From contig JAPLNP010000671.1 of NCBI GenBank assembly GCA_026401055.1, forward strand, positions 1 through 47,010: DNA of 47,010 nucleotides, given 5' to 3'. The position numbers were made by a program, and so were the translations under genes. Shown here in pieces: positions 7,731-17,158 of the stretch (position 1 is the stretch's first letter; every line of letters starts with the position of its first letter). The notes beneath the pieces were generated by a model, which was not told the origin of the DNA, did no database searches, and saw nothing but the letters and a program-made list of their open reading frames with translations. The stretch comes from Planctomycetia bacterium. GTDB taxonomy: Bacteria; Planctomycetota; Planctomycetia; Pirellulales; Thermoguttaceae.

Positions 7731-10700
7731 ACCAGTCCGCCGCCTTCGAGGTTGAGGGTTTCGTGATCCGGTTCATTATCAGTTCGTAGCGGCGTTCCTC
7801 AGCGATCGCCTTGGCCCGATCGGTCTCCGAAAGGGTCTTCAGGAACTTCTGCCGCTGGTTGTCCTTTGGATCGGTCGAGAGATTGATTGGACGCCGGGAC
7901 ATAAGCGACATCCGCAGATGATCCCGCACCGTCTTCCCGTCCAGTTTCGCCTTGTGGCCCTCGTCTGCCAGATACTTGAGGGCGTCAGCCAGACCATCCT
8001 CGTTGCCGTCACGGATGGCCTCGAACACGACAGAGTACGAATACTTCTTCACGTCGCCCACAAATCCGGCAGTCGGCTCGATTCCCCGGCCGCGGTTGTA
8101 CTGGACGACCTTACTCCGAACGCCGGAGTAGTCGGCTCGGGACGGATAGACCGTCTTCGTGTGCCAGTTGTCGATCGCTCGCCAGGCGGGCGTATACTGA
8201 AGGCCCAAATCCCGCAGACGACGACTCCAAGGAGTGTCCTGGTACTTGCCCAGACCCAGGAGGGCCGATCCTACTTCCGCCGCCACAGACGCCGGGAATA
8301 CGAGGCGAGTGGGCATCTCGTAGATGCGTCCGTTGGAGTAGTTATTCGTTTCCAAGATACGGTAGAACGGGCCGTAGATGCCCCCTTCGGCCAAGGCCCC
8401 GGCCACCTGTCCACCGTAGGTCTGGGGATCGTTCACGTTCACCAGAGGTTGTCCCGTGATCGCACGCCGCAGGTATTTCTGGAGGAAACCAGCCCCAGCC
8501 ACGGCGGCAGCGAAGGTCAACAAACGCCAGCCCGCCTTCATGGCGTCCGTTCCAGCCTTCTGTCGGGCCGCGGGCGGGAGAGTAGGGTCGATGGTGGACC
8601 GCACGTTGCGTCCCAGGTCAGTCACGAGGCGGAGGGAGAATCGCATCGAGGCGTTGACTACGCTCAGAAAGCGGAACATCCACTTCGTCAGGGGATGGTT
8701 TTGGATCGCTCCCTTGCGGTGAGCGGCCTCGGGGAGACCGGCGATCACGTTGACCCCATTCTGGAGCACCTTGGCTCGCGTGGCCGGAGACATCTGGCCG
8801 CCGGCAATTTCGCGGACCTGGTTCTTCGTCAGTCGCAACTGGTCCCGCAGCAGGCGAACATCATCCGCCGATAGCGGCTTGCCAGACACCCCGGCGTTGT
8901 TGAGGGAGAGAACCCAGCGGTCGAACATCCGGGCGGTTACAAACTGAGAGAAGACTTCGGAGTATCGGCCCAGCGTCATCATGGCCTGGGGCACGTTGCG
9001 TACGATCGCGTCCGAGAACCATTGGTCGCGATGGGCGGTCCACTCGACATAGCTGTCGATGACGGCTCCCATCGCCTGGTACTCCGCCGCGAATCCTCGG
9101 GGGTTGCTGGCGATGTCGGCGATCGCCGAGGCGTAGCCGGCCATCATGTGGCCCCAACCCACGACCGCGGCCCCTTTCATCGGGTTGAAGGCGTCCCACA
9201 TCGGAGCGAGCATGAGCACGCTCGACGTGACGATCCGGTCTACGGCGGCCAGACCCTGGCCCACCGTTCCGCTGAGAGTCGTCGAGAGATACTCGTCCAT
9301 GAAACCACGAGACTGCTGGCGTTGGTAGTTTGTCAGGAGACGGTTGAAAGAGGTCTCGATGCTCTTGGCTTTCTCCGGGGACGCCCCGACGACCTCGGCA
9401 CGGAGTTTGTCGATCAGACCATCCATGTCCATGATGTCGTTATTGGCCTGGAGACGGAACGAACCCATCGGATACCGCGGCAGGAGTTCATCCCGGGCCG
9501 CCGTCCACAGACCGAGGCGACGAGTCTGGGCCATCACCGACGCCATGAAGTGCGTACGAGGATCACGGACCTGAATCTCTACCCAGTCGCCCGTCTTCGG
9601 ATGCTGGAGAGCGACGGGCAGTTCCCTGAAGATACGGGTGAACTCCAACGAGCCGGCCTTCTTCGTCTTGCCAGACTGTCGGGCCCCCTCCAGTTGAACC
9701 CGCAATTTCTCGGGATCGGTGGGGTCGATGTACGGGTTGCGATCGGGATGATCCTGGAGCCACTTGACCAGGGCAGGCCAGAGTTCGTGTTTGTCCTGGA
9801 AGGCCATCAGGTCCATGCCGTCCTTCGTATAGTTGCGGAGGTAACGACCTTCCGCCGCTGGCTCGAAGGGCAGAATCTTCCACTCGACGGACCCATCGGG
9901 CATGTGGACCGCACGCAACTGCGGCAGTACCGCGTCAACGGCGGCCTGTCCAGTCACGTCCAGCATGTTCTGGTTGGCGGCGACCATCTCACGGGCCCCC
10001 GGGGGCCACTGTTCAATCCGTTCCGGGTGTTCGATCGCGGTGGCGTAGTTGGTCTGGCCGTCCGGACGGATCGTGCGGGCCCACTTCCTCAGATTCCGAC
10101 GAACGGAGACCGTAAGGGCGTGACTCGCGGCGTCGAACGTCTGAATGAGAGGGGCGGCCATGAGGCGTTGCCGGGCCGTCGCCTCGTCGATCAGCGAGAT
10201 CGCTCGGAGGCCGGCTCCGGTCTTCGTGAGCGGATGGCTCTCGTCTAGGATTATCGTGTGCAGGTTGTCCATCAGGCCGACAACCTCGTGTGTCACGCCG
10301 TGAACGCCGGTGCCCACGGCGGCAGCGAAGTTCTCCCACTGGAGGGACCCGGCCTCCTCCCCCTTGAGGAAGTCCAGAAGCCCGCTAATAAACCCGGCCT
10401 GGGGACTGTTCGGCGGGATGTCGCCGATCGAGATGACGCCCTCGTTGCCCTCGGGGGCGGGAGTGTTGTCGATCTCCTCGATCTTGGCGAGCATCGCCTG
10501 GGTTTGCACGTCACGCATCCCCACGGGGGGCATCTTGGCGATCTTGGTAGCCAGGGCGAACAGTTCTTCTGCCGCCTTCAGATGGAGAGTCCGTTCCTCG
10601 GGCGTGTGCCAGGATCGGACGACCTGGTTCTGATCCACGTCTCCTTCGGTCTGGGCCTTCAACACGTCGGCCAGCCCGGTATTCTCGAAGACGACAAGGT

Positions 10701-13700
10701 TGTAGATATTGAGATGCGGGATTATGTCTTGGTTGGCCCGGATAAACCCGAACGTGTTCGCGTAGGTCTCGGCCGTCTCGCCCGGCATCCCGATCAGGAT
10801 GTTGGGGATGAACGACGCACCGGACTCGCGAATCTTCTCGACGGCCGCGTCCACGAATCGCTTGCTGCTATGCTTCTTGTTTGCGGCGGCAACGATGCCG
10901 TCGTTATAGGACTCAACGCCCAACTCGATGAACTTGATCCCAGCGTCCTGGATGTACTGCACGCTGATCCGCTGCATCTGCGAGGCCGCAGTCTGGATGA
11001 TGAACCCTCGGAAGTTGGGGTTGCGTGCCTTCATCCGGTTGTAGACTTCGACGAGCCGGGTATGGTTCGCTGCCTGGCCCCAGGTCTTGTCGTTCAGGTA
11101 CACGAGAGGGGAGTCCAGAGCGGCCAAAGAATCGACCTGTCGATCCACGTCCGCCTGACTGTACTCCACTAGGTCTTTGTCCACGCCGCAGAACGAACAC
11201 TTGAACGTGCAGCCCTTCGAGAAAGACAGACGGCCGATCGTCGGGGTGCCGGCGAACAGGCGGTAGTCGGTGGCCTGCGACGGCGTGCCGCCCAGGTCCT
11301 TGATCCACGCGGCGATGTCAGTCCACGGCGTCACGTGGCCCGTGGGTTCGGCAGGCGGGGTCTTCTTGTTCACCGAGTCGATCGCGGCCTGGGCGGCCTC
11401 CTTCGACGGGAAGAATCCCAACTCCCGTTCGACACGGGGCTGGGTCTGCACGCCTTCTACGGCCTTGGCCTTCGGCTCCAGGTACGCCGTGGCGGTGAAC
11501 GCCCCGTCGCCCATCTTCGTGACGAATCCGCCCGCGGGCGTGCCCTCATCCGGGGCGTACATCACGGCGTTCTCCGGGAGAGAGAACTTTCCATCAGCCG
11601 ATACCAGGGCCCCACCGAGCGAACCGAACGTCGTCGGCTCCGCGGGGGCGGCGGGCGTGGCGATGATGCCCTCGAAGGTCTTGCCCAGGTTGGCGGGACC
11701 GCCTACGTCGATCAAACCTTTATACCCGTCTGCGATCTGCCGAGCGAATCTGGCATTCGAGTCGAGTACGCTCATGGCGATACGTCCGTACTTCGCCTCA
11801 TTCAGGAACTTGATCGCCTCCGCCATGTTCCGCACGACGTAGAAGTCCACGTTCGACAGGCCTGCCGACGCGACCGCCGGCCATGTGGGAATCTCCCAGA
11901 AGTCATCAGGCCGCAGATTCTTGTATGGACCGTCGTAGATCGCGTCGAAGTACGCCGAGGCTGCGTCCCGTGTGCCGACCTGAAGCAGGTCTGACGAGAA
12001 CTGGACCATGAGAACCCGTTCGCCATTGGACCGACTGCGATCCTGGCGGACCCAGACGTTCTTGCTGGGCCGATCGAGATTCTTGGTCCCCTCCTCGTAA
12101 GTGCGGCTGGCCGGCGTGATCGCCGACCCAGGCACCGAGCGAGCGATCGGACCCACGGCTTTCGCCGCGGCCCTCGCGATCGGACTCATGTGTGCGGTCG
12201 TCATCAGCGACGTGGGGAATGTACCCTCTTGGCCGGGTCCCAGTTTCCGCGTGTTCGCGAGCATCTGGGCGTCCTGGATACGCTGTTCGGTCTCCCGGGG
12301 CGTCTCGCCCGGGCGGGCCTGCTGATCCCAGAGACTGATTTCCTCGGGCGTCGGATCGGCCTTGGCGACCATCTTAGCCTGAGCCTCGGCAATCGCGGCT
12401 TCCGCTCCCGCTCGCGTGAGAGGATCGCCGATCTCGGCCTTGATCTCCTGCTTGCGGGTCTGGGCCTGGGCGTCACCCTCGGCCAGACGCATCGCCATGT
12501 TGTCTCCCGGGCGATAGGTTGTGATCCCCCCGGCGATGAAGGTGTGAAGACCGGGGACGACTTCCTTCTGGCCGACCGCACCCTCGATACGCTGTACGAT
12601 CGCCTTCGCGGCACCCTCGTCGGCCCCTCGCATGAACACGGCGAACTCGTCGCCACCCTGACGAGTCACGATAATGTCGCCCTCTCGGCCAGCAGTCACG
12701 CCGCGAATCGACTCGGAGATAGCCTTGAGCATGGTGTCCCCGGCGTCGTGACCCTGAAGGTCGTTGATCGCCTTGAAGGCCGCCACGTCGAACTGAAGGA
12801 TCGAGATGGGCTGGTTGTTGGCATCCGCCCAGTTCTTGAACTCGGCGAGCGTGTTGTCGTGCTTGAACCGATTTCCGAGCCCCGTGAGTTTGTCCGTGTT
12901 GGCCTGGTCCTCCCAATACTGGGAGCGTTTACGCCAGTGGGCGAGTTCCTGTTCGGGTGTCATCGCGGAGAACTCGGGAAGGACCGCAGACCGAACTTTC
13001 TCCGCAGCCACGAGATCAGACGCTTCGGGCAGCATCCGCACTTCCGGCGGGATCGGCTTCACCGGCGTGGCTCGCTGACTGCCAGGAGCCGGGATCGTCG
13101 TGCGAGGCGGGGCCCCGGGGCCCTCGCTGGGCGGGGCGACCAGTTCCGTCGCCGGCGTTCCTGTCATCCGATCGCGAGCCGCCAGGGCGGCAGCCTCCTG
13201 GGCGGCTGGAGACTGATCCAGCGGTTGTACGCCGGGGGCCCTGTGCATGGCCTCCGTAGACTTGATGATCGACTCCGCTGCCGCCACCGCTTCCTGAGGC
13301 GTGGAGATTTCGACCTCGCCCGTGGGACTAACCGAAATCGGCCGACCACCGGACTGAGTGGGACGAGCCAGATGGGTTTCCATCGCCTGATCCACGTTGG
13401 TCCGAACGTCTGCGGGCGGGGCCTCGGTTTCCGCGGGCGGGGGCGTGGGTTCGCCCGGAGCCGCTGGTTCGGCCGAAGGTCTGGGTTTTGGGGTTTCCTG
13501 AGCCGGGGCCGGACGCCAGGAGGGGTCGTAGGCCTTGCGGCTAACGGGGTCCCGCAACCGTTGGTAGGCCTCAGTTGCCCTCTGGAAGTTCTGGGCCGCC
13601 TCAGGCGTCTTGTTTACGTCGGGGTGCCACTGCTTGGCGGCACGTTGGTAGGCCGATCGAATCTCCTCGGCCGTGGCATCGGGTCCAACGCCCAGGACAT

Positions 13701-15333
13701 CGTACAGCGTTGAAGGCCGCGGACGGCCTCCAGGAGCCCCTGTGGGACGCTCGGCACCGCCAGGGGCCCGCGGGCCGCCCGGGGCCTCGCCAGGGCCAGG
13801 ACGACCACCAGGGCCTTCGCTGGGGCCGGCACCGGAGGCGGAGAGTCCTGGTTCGCCGACCATCTGGGCACCGGGGGCTCTCCAGGTCACGCCGCCGGTG
13901 GCCGCACCGATCAATCCACCAGCCAAACCTTCAGCCGCGGCGTTGCGGATGTCCTTGAATACGTTGTCCCAGTTCAGGGATCGAAGGTCCAGACCGTATT
14001 CCAGGGCAGATCGCGTAATTGACATGGCGGCCGAGGTCGCCGTTCCGGCTCCGCCGAGCATCGCCATCGCGATGATGCGACGGTTCACTCCGGGCATCTT
14101 AGTTTCAAGGTACTGGAACGGACCCTTGAGCATGAGAGCGGTAGACGCGGCTCCGTAGACCAGAGCCCCGCCCAGAACAGTCTTAGCCGCGTCAGCCGGG
14201 TCCATGCCGGCCTCCTGAGCCTGTTGGAGGAACGACTTGTAGGCCGAAGCCCCACCCTGAGCGAATAGAACCCCCGCCACAGAGGCTTTCGCGACGAAGG
14301 CCTCAGCCGTCTTTCCCGCCAGGGTTGCACCCCGAGCCGCGGTGGCCCCGGCCGCCATTAGATAGAAAGTTGGAGCCATCTGACCTGCCAGCCCTGCGAT
14401 GTCCGTGCCGCCCAGATAGGGTACAGGATCGGCGGCCAGCAGGGGGCTCTCCAACACCCGTCTCTCCAGAGCGGAGAGGTACTCGCGTTGCTTCGCGTAG
14501 CGGTTCGCGTCCGAACTTATCGGGGCTCCGGTATGCGGACCTTCGATCGCCTGGTCAATGTTGCGTTTCTTGGCCGGCGTGTCGTACGCTTCGCCGATTG
14601 CCGTCCCCAGTTCCAGACCCGATGTGAGCGTCTTGTACGTCTCGCCGAACAGACCCGAGCCAAAGTTCGCGATCTCGCTCACGACGGGCGTGTAGGGAGT
14701 TTTAGCGTCCTGGGGCAGTGGAGGCAGATTGAGCCCCTTCGCCTCCTCGGGCGTCGGTTCGTAGCCGCGATGTTGGAGTTCCGCGAGAACGGCCGTGTTC
14801 ACCTGGTCCGGGGTCCAGTTGGGATGCTTGGCCTTGTACGTGGCGACCAACTGGCCGGCCATCGTATGGCGTTGTTCCAGGAACGACGACATCGCCTCGG
14901 TCGCGGCCCCACCGGACTTGAACTCTCCCAAAAACTGAGCCTCCAGGGCGGATACACGATCCGGGGGCAGAGACTGGATCAGACGGTTGCGAGCCATGTT
15001 CTCGGCTGCGTCCCGAAGTTTGGGATCGGCCGAGTTGAGGTACTCGCGAGTGGAGTCGTCGTACTGCATCGACCGAGCCCGAGCCAGTTCGGTCATGCGA
15101 GCGGTCAGATATTGGTCCCGAGCGTCTCCACTCTGGAGACGGGTCTGGGTATCGGCCAGAACGACGGATTTACGGAGTTGCCAGGGGGACACGTCACTCA
15201 ACACCGTGTCCGCGGTCACGGCGTAGGGATCAGGAGCCTGGGGCTCCATGCCTCGGGCCTGGTTCACTTCCTCGACAGAGGTATGTTCGTACTGCCAATC
15301 CTTGTACGGAATGTCAGTGTCGATAGCGGTCAT
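7717..15333 (-). CDS. Giant virion/ejected polyvalent protein: J-domain + GGDEF + radical SAM
   Basis: 2538 residues, the largest gene, with SD AAGGAGT before its ATG. Order: helical region (1-300); Ala/Gly-rich hydrophobic segments (about 310-485) that may insert in membrane; Gly/Pro linker; DnaJ J-domain (about 543-604, HPD at 570-572); Pro-rich linker; GGDEF domain (about 795-950) with DKLTGLGNR, metal Asp 849, AIND, GHDAGD and GGDEF at 893-897; an unrecognised region; radical-SAM domain (about 1364-1600) with Cys 1375, 1379 and 1382 in CTFKCSFC and a GMPGETAET strand; then about 900 residues of phage-type structural sequence with further hydrophobic helices (about 2055, 2275). It follows two internal-protein-like genes, where T7-like phages encode ejected proteins, so I infer packaging in the virion and entry with the DNA. 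Enzyme activities are inferred from motifs. Confidence 0.9.
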   Translation of the reverse strand: MTAIDTDIPYKDWQYEHTSVEEVNQARGMEPQAPDPYAVTADTVLSDVSPWQLRKSVVLADTQTRLQSGDARDQYLTARMTELARARSMQYDDSTREYLNSADPKLRDAAENMARNRLIQSLPPDRVSALEAQFLGEFKSGGAATEAMSSFLEQRHTMAGQLVATYKAKHPNWTPDQVNTAVLAELQHRGYEPTPEEAKGLNLPPLPQDAKTPYTPVVSEIANFGSGLFGETYKTLTSGLELGTAIGEAYDTPAKKRNIDQAIEGPHTGAPISSDANRYAKQREYLSALERRVLESPLLAADPVPYLGGTDIAGLAGQMAPTFYLMAAGATAARGATLAGKTAEAFVAKASVAGVLFAQGGASAYKSFLQQAQEAGMDPADAAKTVLGGALVYGAASTALMLKGPFQYLETKMPGVNRRIIAMAMLGGAGTATSAAMSITRSALEYGLDLRSLNWDNVFKDIRNAAAEGLAGGLIGAATGGVTWRAPGAQMVGEPGLSASGAGPSEGPGGRPGPGEAPGGPRAPGGAERPTGAPGGRPRPSTLYDVLGVGPDATAEEIRSAYQRAAKQWHPDVNKTPEAAQNFQRATEAYQRLRDPVSRKAYDPSWRPAPAQETPKPRPSAEPAAPGEPTPPPAETEAPPADVRTNVDQAMETHLARPTQSGGRPISVSPTGEVEISTPQEAVAAAESIIKSTEAMHRAPGVQPLDQSPAAQEAAALAARDRMTGTPATELVAPPSEGPGAPPRTTIPAPGSQRATPVKPIPPEVRMLPEASDLVAAEKVRSAVLPEFSAMTPEQELAHWRKRSQYWEDQANTDKLTGLGNRFKHDNTLAEFKNWADANNQPISILQFDVAAFKAINDLQGHDAGDTMLKAISESIRGVTAGREGDIIVTRQGGDEFAVFMRGADEGAAKAIVQRIEGAVGQKEVVPGLHTFIAGGITTYRPGDNMAMRLAEGDAQAQTRKQEIKAEIGDPLTRAGAEAAIAEAQAKMVAKADPTPEEISLWDQQARPGETPRETEQRIQDAQMLANTRKLGPGQEGTFPTSLMTTAHMSPIARAAAKAVGPIARSVPGSAITPASRTYEEGTKNLDRPSKNVWVRQDRSRSNGERVLMVQFSSDLLQVGTRDAASAYFDAIYDGPYKNLRPDDFWEIPTWPAVASAGLSNVDFYVVRNMAEAIKFLNEAKYGRIAMSVLDSNARFARQIADGYKGLIDVGGPANLGKTFEGIIATPAAPAEPTTFGSLGGALVSADGKFSLPENAVMYAPDEGTPAGGFVTKMGDGAFTATAYLEPKAKAVEGVQTQPRVERELGFFPSKEAAQAAIDSVNKKTPPAEPTGHVTPWTDIAAWIKDLGGTPSQATDYRLFAGTPTIGRLSFSKGCTFKCSFCGVDKDLVEYSQADVDRQVDSLAALDSPLVYLNDKTWGQAANHTRLVEVYNRMKARNPNFRGFIIQTAASQMQRISVQYIQDAGIKFIELGVESYNDGIVAAANKKHSSKRFVDAAVEKIRESGASFIPNILIGMPGETAETYANTFGFIRANQDIIPHLNIYNLVVFENTGLADVLKAQTEGDVDQNQVVRSWHTPEERTLHLKAAEELFALATKIAKMPPVGMRDVQTQAMLAKIEEIDNTPAPEGNEGVISIGDIPPNSPQAGFISGLLDFLKGEEAGSLQWENFAAAVGTGVHGVTHEVVGLMDNLHTIILDESHPLTKTGAGLRAISLIDEATARQRLMAAPLIQTFDAASHALTVSVRRNLRKWARTIRPDGQTNYATAIEHPERIEQWPPGAREMVAANQNMLDVTGQAAVDAVLPQLRAVHMPDGSVEWKILPFEPAAEGRYLRNYTKDGMDLMAFQDKHELWPALVKWLQDHPDRNPYIDPTDPEKLRVQLEGARQSGKTKKAGSLEFTRIFRELPVALQHPKTGDWVEIQVRDPRTHFMASVMAQTRRLGLWTAARDELLPRYPMGSFRLQANNDIMDMDGLIDKLRAEVVGASPEKAKSIETSFNRLLTNYQRQQSRGFMDEYLSTTLSGTVGQGLAAVDRIVTSSVLMLAPMWDAFNPMKGAAVVGWGHMMAGYASAIADIASNPRGFAAEYQAMGAVIDSYVEWTAHRDQWFSDAIVRNVPQAMMTLGRYSEVFSQFVTARMFDRWVLSLNNAGVSGKPLSADDVRLLRDQLRLTKNQVREIAGGQMSPATRAKVLQNGVNVIAGLPEAAHRKGAIQNHPLTKWMFRFLSVVNASMRFSLRLVTDLGRNVRSTIDPTLPPAARQKAGTDAMKAGWRLLTFAAAVAGAGFLQKYLRRAITGQPLVNVNDPQTYGGQVAGALAEGGIYGPFYRILETNNYSNGRIYEMPTRLVFPASVAAEVGSALLGLGKYQDTPWSRRLRDLGLQYTPAWRAIDNWHTKTVYPSRADYSGVRSKVVQYNRGRGIEPTAGFVGDVKKYSYSVVFEAIRDGNEDGLADALKYLADEGHKAKLDGKTVRDHLRMSLMSRRPINLSTDPKDNQRQKFLKTLSETDRAKAIAEERRYELIMNRITKPSTSKAADWYGPK

Positions 15334-15339
15334 CCGGGA

Positions 15340-16236
15340 CTACTCCTTCGGGGGTTGTCGGTCGATCCAACGAAACTCTCGCCCCGTCCACGTCCCGATG
15401 ACTTGCCCACTTCGGTCGTTGCCCTGTTTGTCGATCGACCCTTCCGGGTAGTAGTACAGCCGACCCGCCACCCACTGCGACCGATCCGGCGGGAGGGGGT
15501 AGCCCGCCTGTCCAGATGCCCCACCCTTAGGGATCGCAGTCTTGGCGAAGGTGCGTTCCATCGGTTGTTGTTTCCAGGTCTCGCCCCACTGTTGAGTTGC
15601 CTGGCCCACCACCTGGTACATTTTCTTCGCTAGGAACGCTCGACGTTCCTGCGGAATGTCGGTACGATTCATCTCCTGAGAGATGTTCTCCACCAGGTCG
15701 GCCGCGTTCCCCCGCTCGATCGCCTGTTGTCGCTGGGTCGCGAGACTGGCCGCCTTGGCTTCATCGGAGACGACGGCCTTCTGGAGAGCGACCCCGGTCG
15801 TGTTGGTCATAATACCGAACCGAGTCCGGGCGTACTCCTGGTCGTCCACGCCACCTGCGGACCGCAACGCCTCCAGAGCCTGGAGTTCCTGGGCCTGCTG
15901 GTCGGCCTTCGCCTGCTGGGCCTCGCCGTACATTTCCTTGCGGCCCTGGAGTTCAAGGGAGAGCCGGTCCTTCATCTGCTGGTACGACGTGGGGGTATCG
16001 GCGATCCGGTCGGCGGCGGCCTCCTGGAGTTGCATGGCCCGATCTCTCAGTTGGAACTCCTGGTTGTTCTGTTGGGCTGCCTGTTGGAGTTGCTGTGTCC
16101 GCAGACGCAGATCGTCCTGGTGCTGGTACTGAGCGGCCAGTAGAGTCTGCGTTCGCTGGGCGGCCTGGGCCTGTCCGGCCGCAGAAGCCAGAGAGACCAG
16201 AGTACCGATCGGAGAAAAGTTGACGTTGAAGGCCAT
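15340..16236 (-). CDS. Gln-rich coiled-coil internal virion-like protein
   Basis: 298 residues. After a short hydrophobic N-terminus (SPIGTLVSLASAAGQAQAAQ), residues about 25-150 are a long Gln/Ala-rich helical, probably coiled-coil, region (QQLQQAAQQNNQ, MQLQEAAADR, EAQQAKADQQAQ). The C-terminus is less helical and ends in a small beta segment (GRLYYYPEGS, VIGTWTGREFRWIDR). No enzymatic motif is seen. It sits between another Ala/Gly-rich protein and the giant polyvalent protein, 6 bases from the latter, which is where T7-like phages encode internal core/ejection proteins. Family not recognised; role inferred from position and composition. Confidence 0.75.
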   Translation of the reverse strand: MAFNVNFSPIGTLVSLASAAGQAQAAQRTQTLLAAQYQHQDDLRLRTQQLQQAAQQNNQEFQLRDRAMQLQEAAADRIADTPTSYQQMKDRLSLELQGRKEMYGEAQQAKADQQAQELQALEALRSAGGVDDQEYARTRFGIMTNTTGVALQKAVVSDEAKAASLATQRQQAIERGNAADLVENISQEMNRTDIPQERRAFLAKKMYQVVGQATQQWGETWKQQPMERTFAKTAIPKGGASGQAGYPLPPDRSQWVAGRLYYYPEGSIDKQGNDRSGQVIGTWTGREFRWIDRQPPKE

Positions 16237-16239
16237 AGG

Positions 16240-17088
16240 TTAGACCCCTCGCGAGCCGGACGTTCGGACGTTCTGGGCCGCGGCGGCCCTCTGTCGGTAC
16301 TGGTCGTCCCGGGCGGCCTGTTCGGGCGTGTAAATCCACTTGCACGAGAAACCCATGTACGGGGTGAAGGTCTGTTGCTGGGCCTGTTTGTCCACGATGC
16401 TCATGGTGCCCCCGCCCGTGTCTCCGCCCACGGCCGCAGCCGAAGCGATCGGAGTCGGTGCCGGCGTGGTGGTCGAGATCGAAGACGCTGCCCCGCCCTT
16501 GGGGCCGGAGTAGGTGCCCGCGGCTCCGGCGAAGTTGTTCCCAGACGATCCGCCCATCGAGAGTCCGCCGCCGAAGGCCGACGCCCCGCCGCCAGCCACG
16601 CGGGCGTTGCTGATGCCGCCGCCGTTGCTGGAGTTGTAAATCTTGCCGGTGCCCTGGTAGCCGTTCAGCGGGTTCGACGCGGCCTGGGCCAGGAGTCCGG
16701 CGTACATGGATAAGTCCGGGCCAGTCTCGTTCTTCTGGCCCATCAGGTTCGCGATGTCGCGGCTGTAGCCGGCCTCGGCCGTGCCCTGTTGCCCGGCGAT
16801 GTTCGTCAAGGCCCGCTGGCGATCGGCCTCGATGCCCCGGGCGGCTCCCTGGACGATCGTGGTGTTGCCCAGACCCGCCGACATAAGCGACTGGTTCGCG
16901 GTCGCCCCGGCCTGCGTGGCCCCCATGTTCACGTCCGTGCGGGCAGCGTCGAACTGGCCGGCGATCTTGCCCTGGCCCGATCGCATCTCGGCGATGGCGT
17001 CCTGGTATCGCTTCTCGTTGGCAGCGTTGGCCTTATCCTGGGCGGCCTGAAGCTGTTTCATGTAAGCGGTGAGATCGAAAGCAGCCAT
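16240..17088 (-). CDS. Internal virion-like protein, Ala/Gly-rich
   Basis: 282 residues. The N-terminal 125 residues are helical and Gln/Ala-rich (YMKQLQAAQDKANAANEKRY...). The middle (about 145-235) is low-complexity Gly/Ser/Ala sequence, and the C-terminal 45 residues contain a Trp/Cys segment (GFSCKWIYTPEQAARDD). This layout resembles small internal core proteins of podoviruses (the gp14 position in T7), but no sequence family was recognised. It has its own promoter with an unusual operator-like dyad immediately upstream (17103-17153), so it may start a transcript for the three ejected-protein genes. SD ACGGAG precedes the ATG. Confidence 0.72.
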   Translation of the reverse strand: MAAFDLTAYMKQLQAAQDKANAANEKRYQDAIAEMRSGQGKIAGQFDAARTDVNMGATQAGATANQSLMSAGLGNTTIVQGAARGIEADRQRALTNIAGQQGTAEAGYSRDIANLMGQKNETGPDLSMYAGLLAQAASNPLNGYQGTGKIYNSSNGGGISNARVAGGGASAFGGGLSMGGSSGNNFAGAAGTYSGPKGGAASSISTTTPAPTPIASAAAVGGDTGGGTMSIVDKQAQQQTFTPYMGFSCKWIYTPEQAARDDQYRQRAAAAQNVRTSGSRGV

Positions 17089-17102
17089 TGATTATCTCCG
17101 TG

Positions 17103-17153
17103 GTGGTACACCGGGACAGGTCCCAGTGTACCACAGCCAGTGTCAGAATGCAA
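17103..17153 (-). promoter_or_regulatory. Leftward promoter with 14-bp dyad across the -10
   Basis: Read leftward: TTGCAT (17153-17148), 17-bp spacer, TACACT (17130-17125). The -10 is embedded in a long dyad: GTGGTACAC (17103-17111) pairs with GTGTACCAC (17126-17134), and the inner GGGAC/GTCCC (17113-17117 and 17120-17124) is separated by AG. As DNA it could be an operator; as RNA the inner GGGAC hairpin is the leader element seen after other promoters here. It lies 15 bases before the ATG at 17088. Confidence 0.75.
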
Positions 17154-17158
17154 GGTCT

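Noticed and set aside
12190-13713. 507-residue open frame on the plus strand opposite the giant gene
   Set aside because: It is the mirror of a GC-rich coding strand; the minus frame has recognisable domains (GGDEF, J-domain) here, and this frame has no motif or ribosome site.
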